Assembly (NCBI GenBank): GCA_028284225.1
Contig: JANQSD010000002.1
Location: 1-64,000 of the forward strand
DNA: 64,000 bases
From: Arenicellales bacterium
GTDB taxonomy: Bacteria; Pseudomonadota; Gammaproteobacteria; Arenicellales; JAHEKD01
Direction of reading: 5' to 3'
Shown: positions 62,381-64,000 of the stretch, one piece after another
Numbering within the stretch: the first letter of the stretch is position 1
Layout: each line of letters starts with the position of its first letter
Made by a program: the position numbers and the translations under genes
The notes under the pieces: generated by a model
Seen by the model: only the letters and a program-made list of their open reading frames with translations
Told to the model about the DNA's origin: nothing
Databases searched by the model: none

Positions 62381-63205
62381 GTGAACCGTTATTTAACAGC
62401 TCTAAAAAATCTTATTGCCTCAGTAAAAACTAATCCGCGGCTTTTATCAAAACAACTCTACCATCACAAGTATATACACGAAGGCGAACTATTTTCCGCA
62501 AATTATAACGATCCAAATCCATGGTCTATTGAAATTCAAACCACTGACTTGGATAATCCGCTTTTTAACTATTTCAAAGAAAACAAACGAGGAAATGGTA
62601 TTTGGAAGTGGAACCACTATTTTGAGATCTATCACAAGCACTTAGCCAAATTTGTAAATACTTCAGTCAATTTACTTGAAATTGGTATCTATAGCGGCGG
62701 CAGCCTCAAGATGTGGCATGAGTATTTAGGTAGTCATTCTCATATTTATGGTATCGATATTGAACAAGCATGCCAATCTTATGAAAATGACTATACATCC
62801 ATTTTTATCGGTGACCAAGAAAACCGAACTTTCTGGCATAATTTCCGGGAATCCGTCGATAGTATTGATATCATTATCGATGATGGAGGGCATACTCCAG
62901 CACAGCAAAAAATTACCCTTGAGGAAATGCTGCCAGCCTTAAATCCCGGTGCTGTTTATATCTGCGAAGATATACATGGAAAATCCAATGCGTTCACCAA
63001 TTATCTATTCAGCCTTATTAATGAACTAAACCAGTATGAACAGTTAGATATGTCTGCACCTGGTTCAAAGGCAACTGCTTTTCAATCCTGCATCCACTCA
63101 ATACATTTCTATCCGTTTGCTGTAGTCATCGAAAAGCGTCCTAAACTTATCAAGCAATTTTCATGTCCCAAAATGGGTGATCAATGGCAACCTTTTACTT
63201 TTTAA
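62381..63205 (+). CDS. Class I SAM-dependent methyltransferase, probably inserted
   Basis: A 274-residue methyltransferase. The SAM motif is VNLLEIGIYSGGSLKMWHEY (about 93-112), with YGIDIEQACQSY as a second block and IDIIIDDGGHTPAQQKITLE as the acidic site. It resembles the CmcI/macrocin O-methyltransferase-like group. The start is GTG with AGGA 7 bases upstream. The gene is A+T-rich by eye and is flanked by 23-base direct repeats of the uvrD end, so it may have arrived by insertion. The acceptor is unknown. Confidence 0.82.
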   Translation: MNRYLTALKNLIASVKTNPRLLSKQLYHHKYIHEGELFSANYNDPNPWSIEIQTTDLDNPLFNYFKENKRGNGIWKWNHYFEIYHKHLAKFVNTSVNLLEIGIYSGGSLKMWHEYLGSHSHIYGIDIEQACQSYENDYTSIFIGDQENRTFWHNFRESVDSIDIIIDDGGHTPAQQKITLEEMLPALNPGAVYICEDIHGKSNAFTNYLFSLINELNQYEQLDMSAPGSKATAFQSCIHSIHFYPFAVVIEKRPKLIKQFSCPKMGDQWQPFTF

Positions 63206-63297
63206 ATCATATAAAAAGACCTTAAAACTAATACATATGAAGTTAATCAATTTTCACACTGATTTCTTACCTTAAAATGTTGATAATTACATTCATT

Positions 63298-63320
63298 AAA
63301 TTGGAATTAGTCACTTGAGT
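63298..63320 (+). repeat. Direct repeat, right copy (duplicated uvrD tail)
   Basis: This copy holds the same tail-plus-stop sequence as 62338-62360, but no uvrD frame leads into it. The TTG start of the cyclotransferase gene lies inside it, on the former stop codon TTGA. Confidence 0.75.
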
Positions 63321-63830
63321 GATACGGTGTTTTATTTCGCTTTCGGTTCGAATCTAAATCATCATCGGTTGCATCAGCGAATCGGTGATTATGAACAGAT
63401 CGGCATCGGTTATTTAGCTGGCCATAAACTTGTTTTTAACAAGTGTGGCGGCGATGGCTCCGGGAAGTGCACCGTTGTTGAAAACCAGGACCATGACGTC
63501 TGGGGAACAATCTGCCAACTGAATACAGAACAAAAGCTAAAACTGGATTATTTTGAAGGTGTGGGTCACGGCTATAACGTCGTATTCAAAAATATCGTCA
63601 TGCAAGACCAAACCATTAAAGCCTTGCTTTATCAAGCCCAACTTGATGCCATGGACGATGGGCTGGCACCGTTCGATTGGTATAAGGAATTTGTGCTGAC
63701 TGGGGCAAGGCATCATCGATTCCCTGACGAATATGTAAAGATTATCGATAGCGTTGTCGCAATTCCGGATCAGGACCCTGTCAGAGCAAAGCTAAACAAA
63801 GAGATTTTAAATGGTATTTACCCGTCCTAA
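63315..63830 (+). CDS. Gamma-glutamylcyclotransferase family protein
   Basis: A 171-residue protein with the GGCT-like fold: FYFAFGSNLNHHRLHQRIG is the substrate-binding loop, and LDYFEGVGHGYNVV carries the catalytic Glu. The usual reaction releases 5-oxoproline from gamma-glutamyl peptides; relatives act on other amides. It uses TTG at 63315, which overlaps the duplicated uvrD stop. No ATG fits upstream of the FAFGSN loop. The ribosome-binding site here is weak. Confidence 0.85.
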   Translation: MSDTVFYFAFGSNLNHHRLHQRIGDYEQIGIGYLAGHKLVFNKCGGDGSGKCTVVENQDHDVWGTICQLNTEQKLKLDYFEGVGHGYNVVFKNIVMQDQTIKALLYQAQLDAMDDGLAPFDWYKEFVLTGARHHRFPDEYVKIIDSVVAIPDQDPVRAKLNKEILNGIYPS

Positions 63831-63856
63831 CCTCCCCTGACAAGAGGGAGTTCAGT
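63826..63856 (-). repeat. Degraded family A repeat end
   Basis: CCTAACCTCCCCTGA on the plus strand matches one end of family A read in reverse; the second half is lost. It lies between convergent genes. Confidence 0.4.
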
Positions 63857-64000
63857 CTACACAGCGCCAGGAACGCGCCATAATGTTACCTTCTCTATCG
63901 AATACCCAACGAGAACCTTTGCTGAATTTTGTCGTCGGTTGCTTTTTATCGTCGGATTTCACTCGTTTGGCTAACCACTGAGCGCTAAGCTTGGTGCCTT
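63852..64000 (-). CDS. Partial hypothetical protein (C-terminal part)
   Basis: An open frame runs from the window edge to a TGA at 63852-63854. Its visible part of about 48 residues includes LSAQWLAKRVKSDDKKQPT and GSRWVFDREGNIMARSWRC. The rest is outside the window. It is not recognised; the Trp/Arg-rich end is reminiscent of a DNA- or membrane-associated protein but this is a guess. Confidence 0.4.
   Translation of the reverse strand, partial: GTKLSAQWLAKRVKSDDKKQPTTKFSKGSRWVFDREGNIMARSWRCVD

Overview
The window looks like a chromosome segment of a free-living, probably marine, gammaproteobacterium of moderate to low G+C. This is inferred from gene content: ApaH-ApaG, MlaA, SlyX, YceH, TrmB, UvrD, a FadI/FadJ-type beta-oxidation pair and two NodT-MFP-RND efflux sets. 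No rRNA, tRNA, CRISPR array, phage or conjugation gene was seen. Coding density is high and most genes are intact. The genus cannot be named from the sequence alone.

Layout. 0.1-3.7 kb (minus): a LysR regulator, an ornithine-cyclodeaminase-like protein and a histidine-ammonia-lyase-like protein that lacks the Ala-Ser-Gly triad of the MIO cofactor. 3.8-6.1 kb: a fatty-acid desaturase and an MFS exporter. 6.2-13.4 kb: a compact operon of TetR regulator, orphan ABC six-helix membrane domain, outer-membrane lipoprotein, adaptor and RND pump, with a good sigma70 promoter and an overlapping palindrome. 13.5-17.8 kb: MFS, CtlX-type hydrolase, EamA transporter and patatin. 17.9-20.7 kb: Sco and PCu(A)C copper chaperones, a dual-specificity phosphatase and an IalB-like protein. 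A MITE-like inverted-repeat element of about 268 bp sits between the small secreted protein and sco. 20.8-22.9 kb: mlaA, apaH, apaG. 23.4-29.1 kb: a second outer-membrane, adaptor and RND operon.

29.2-36.6 kb: CynX-like MFS, LysR and TauE/SafE, then slyX, yceH, a DUF899 protein, a lipoprotein esterase, a secreted cupin pair and a 2-hydroxyacid dehydrogenase. 36.9-47.2 kb: a loose collection of nitrogen and one-carbon enzymes: a non-pyrrolysine MttB-family methyltransferase without a visible corrinoid partner, a DDAH-like hydrolase, GST, two EamA exporters, an SGNH hydrolase, a GFA protein, a metallo-beta-lactamase-fold hydrolase, an aminotransferase and an acetylpolyamine amidohydrolase-like deacetylase. 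47.2-51.1 kb: a membrane class III cyclase, a GST-like protein and a cation/proton antiporter. 51.2-56.6 kb: fatty-acid oxidation (two thiolases and a FadJ-like multifunctional protein) with a GNAT. 56.6-64 kb: trmB, a glycosidase-like protein, DUF4404, an FkbM methyltransferase, a flavin-oxidase-like protein, uvrD, a second methyltransferase apparently inserted behind uvrD between 23-bp direct repeats, and a gamma-glutamylcyclotransferase.

The gaps carry several families of short palindromic repeats. One forms an outer stem around two hairpins and occurs in three good copies, plus fragments. No single large undescribed system is evident. The strongest leads are the MIO-less lyase with its atypical cyclodeaminase partner, the orphan MttB neighbourhood, the duplicated uvrD tail flanking a methyltransferase gene, and the repeat elements.
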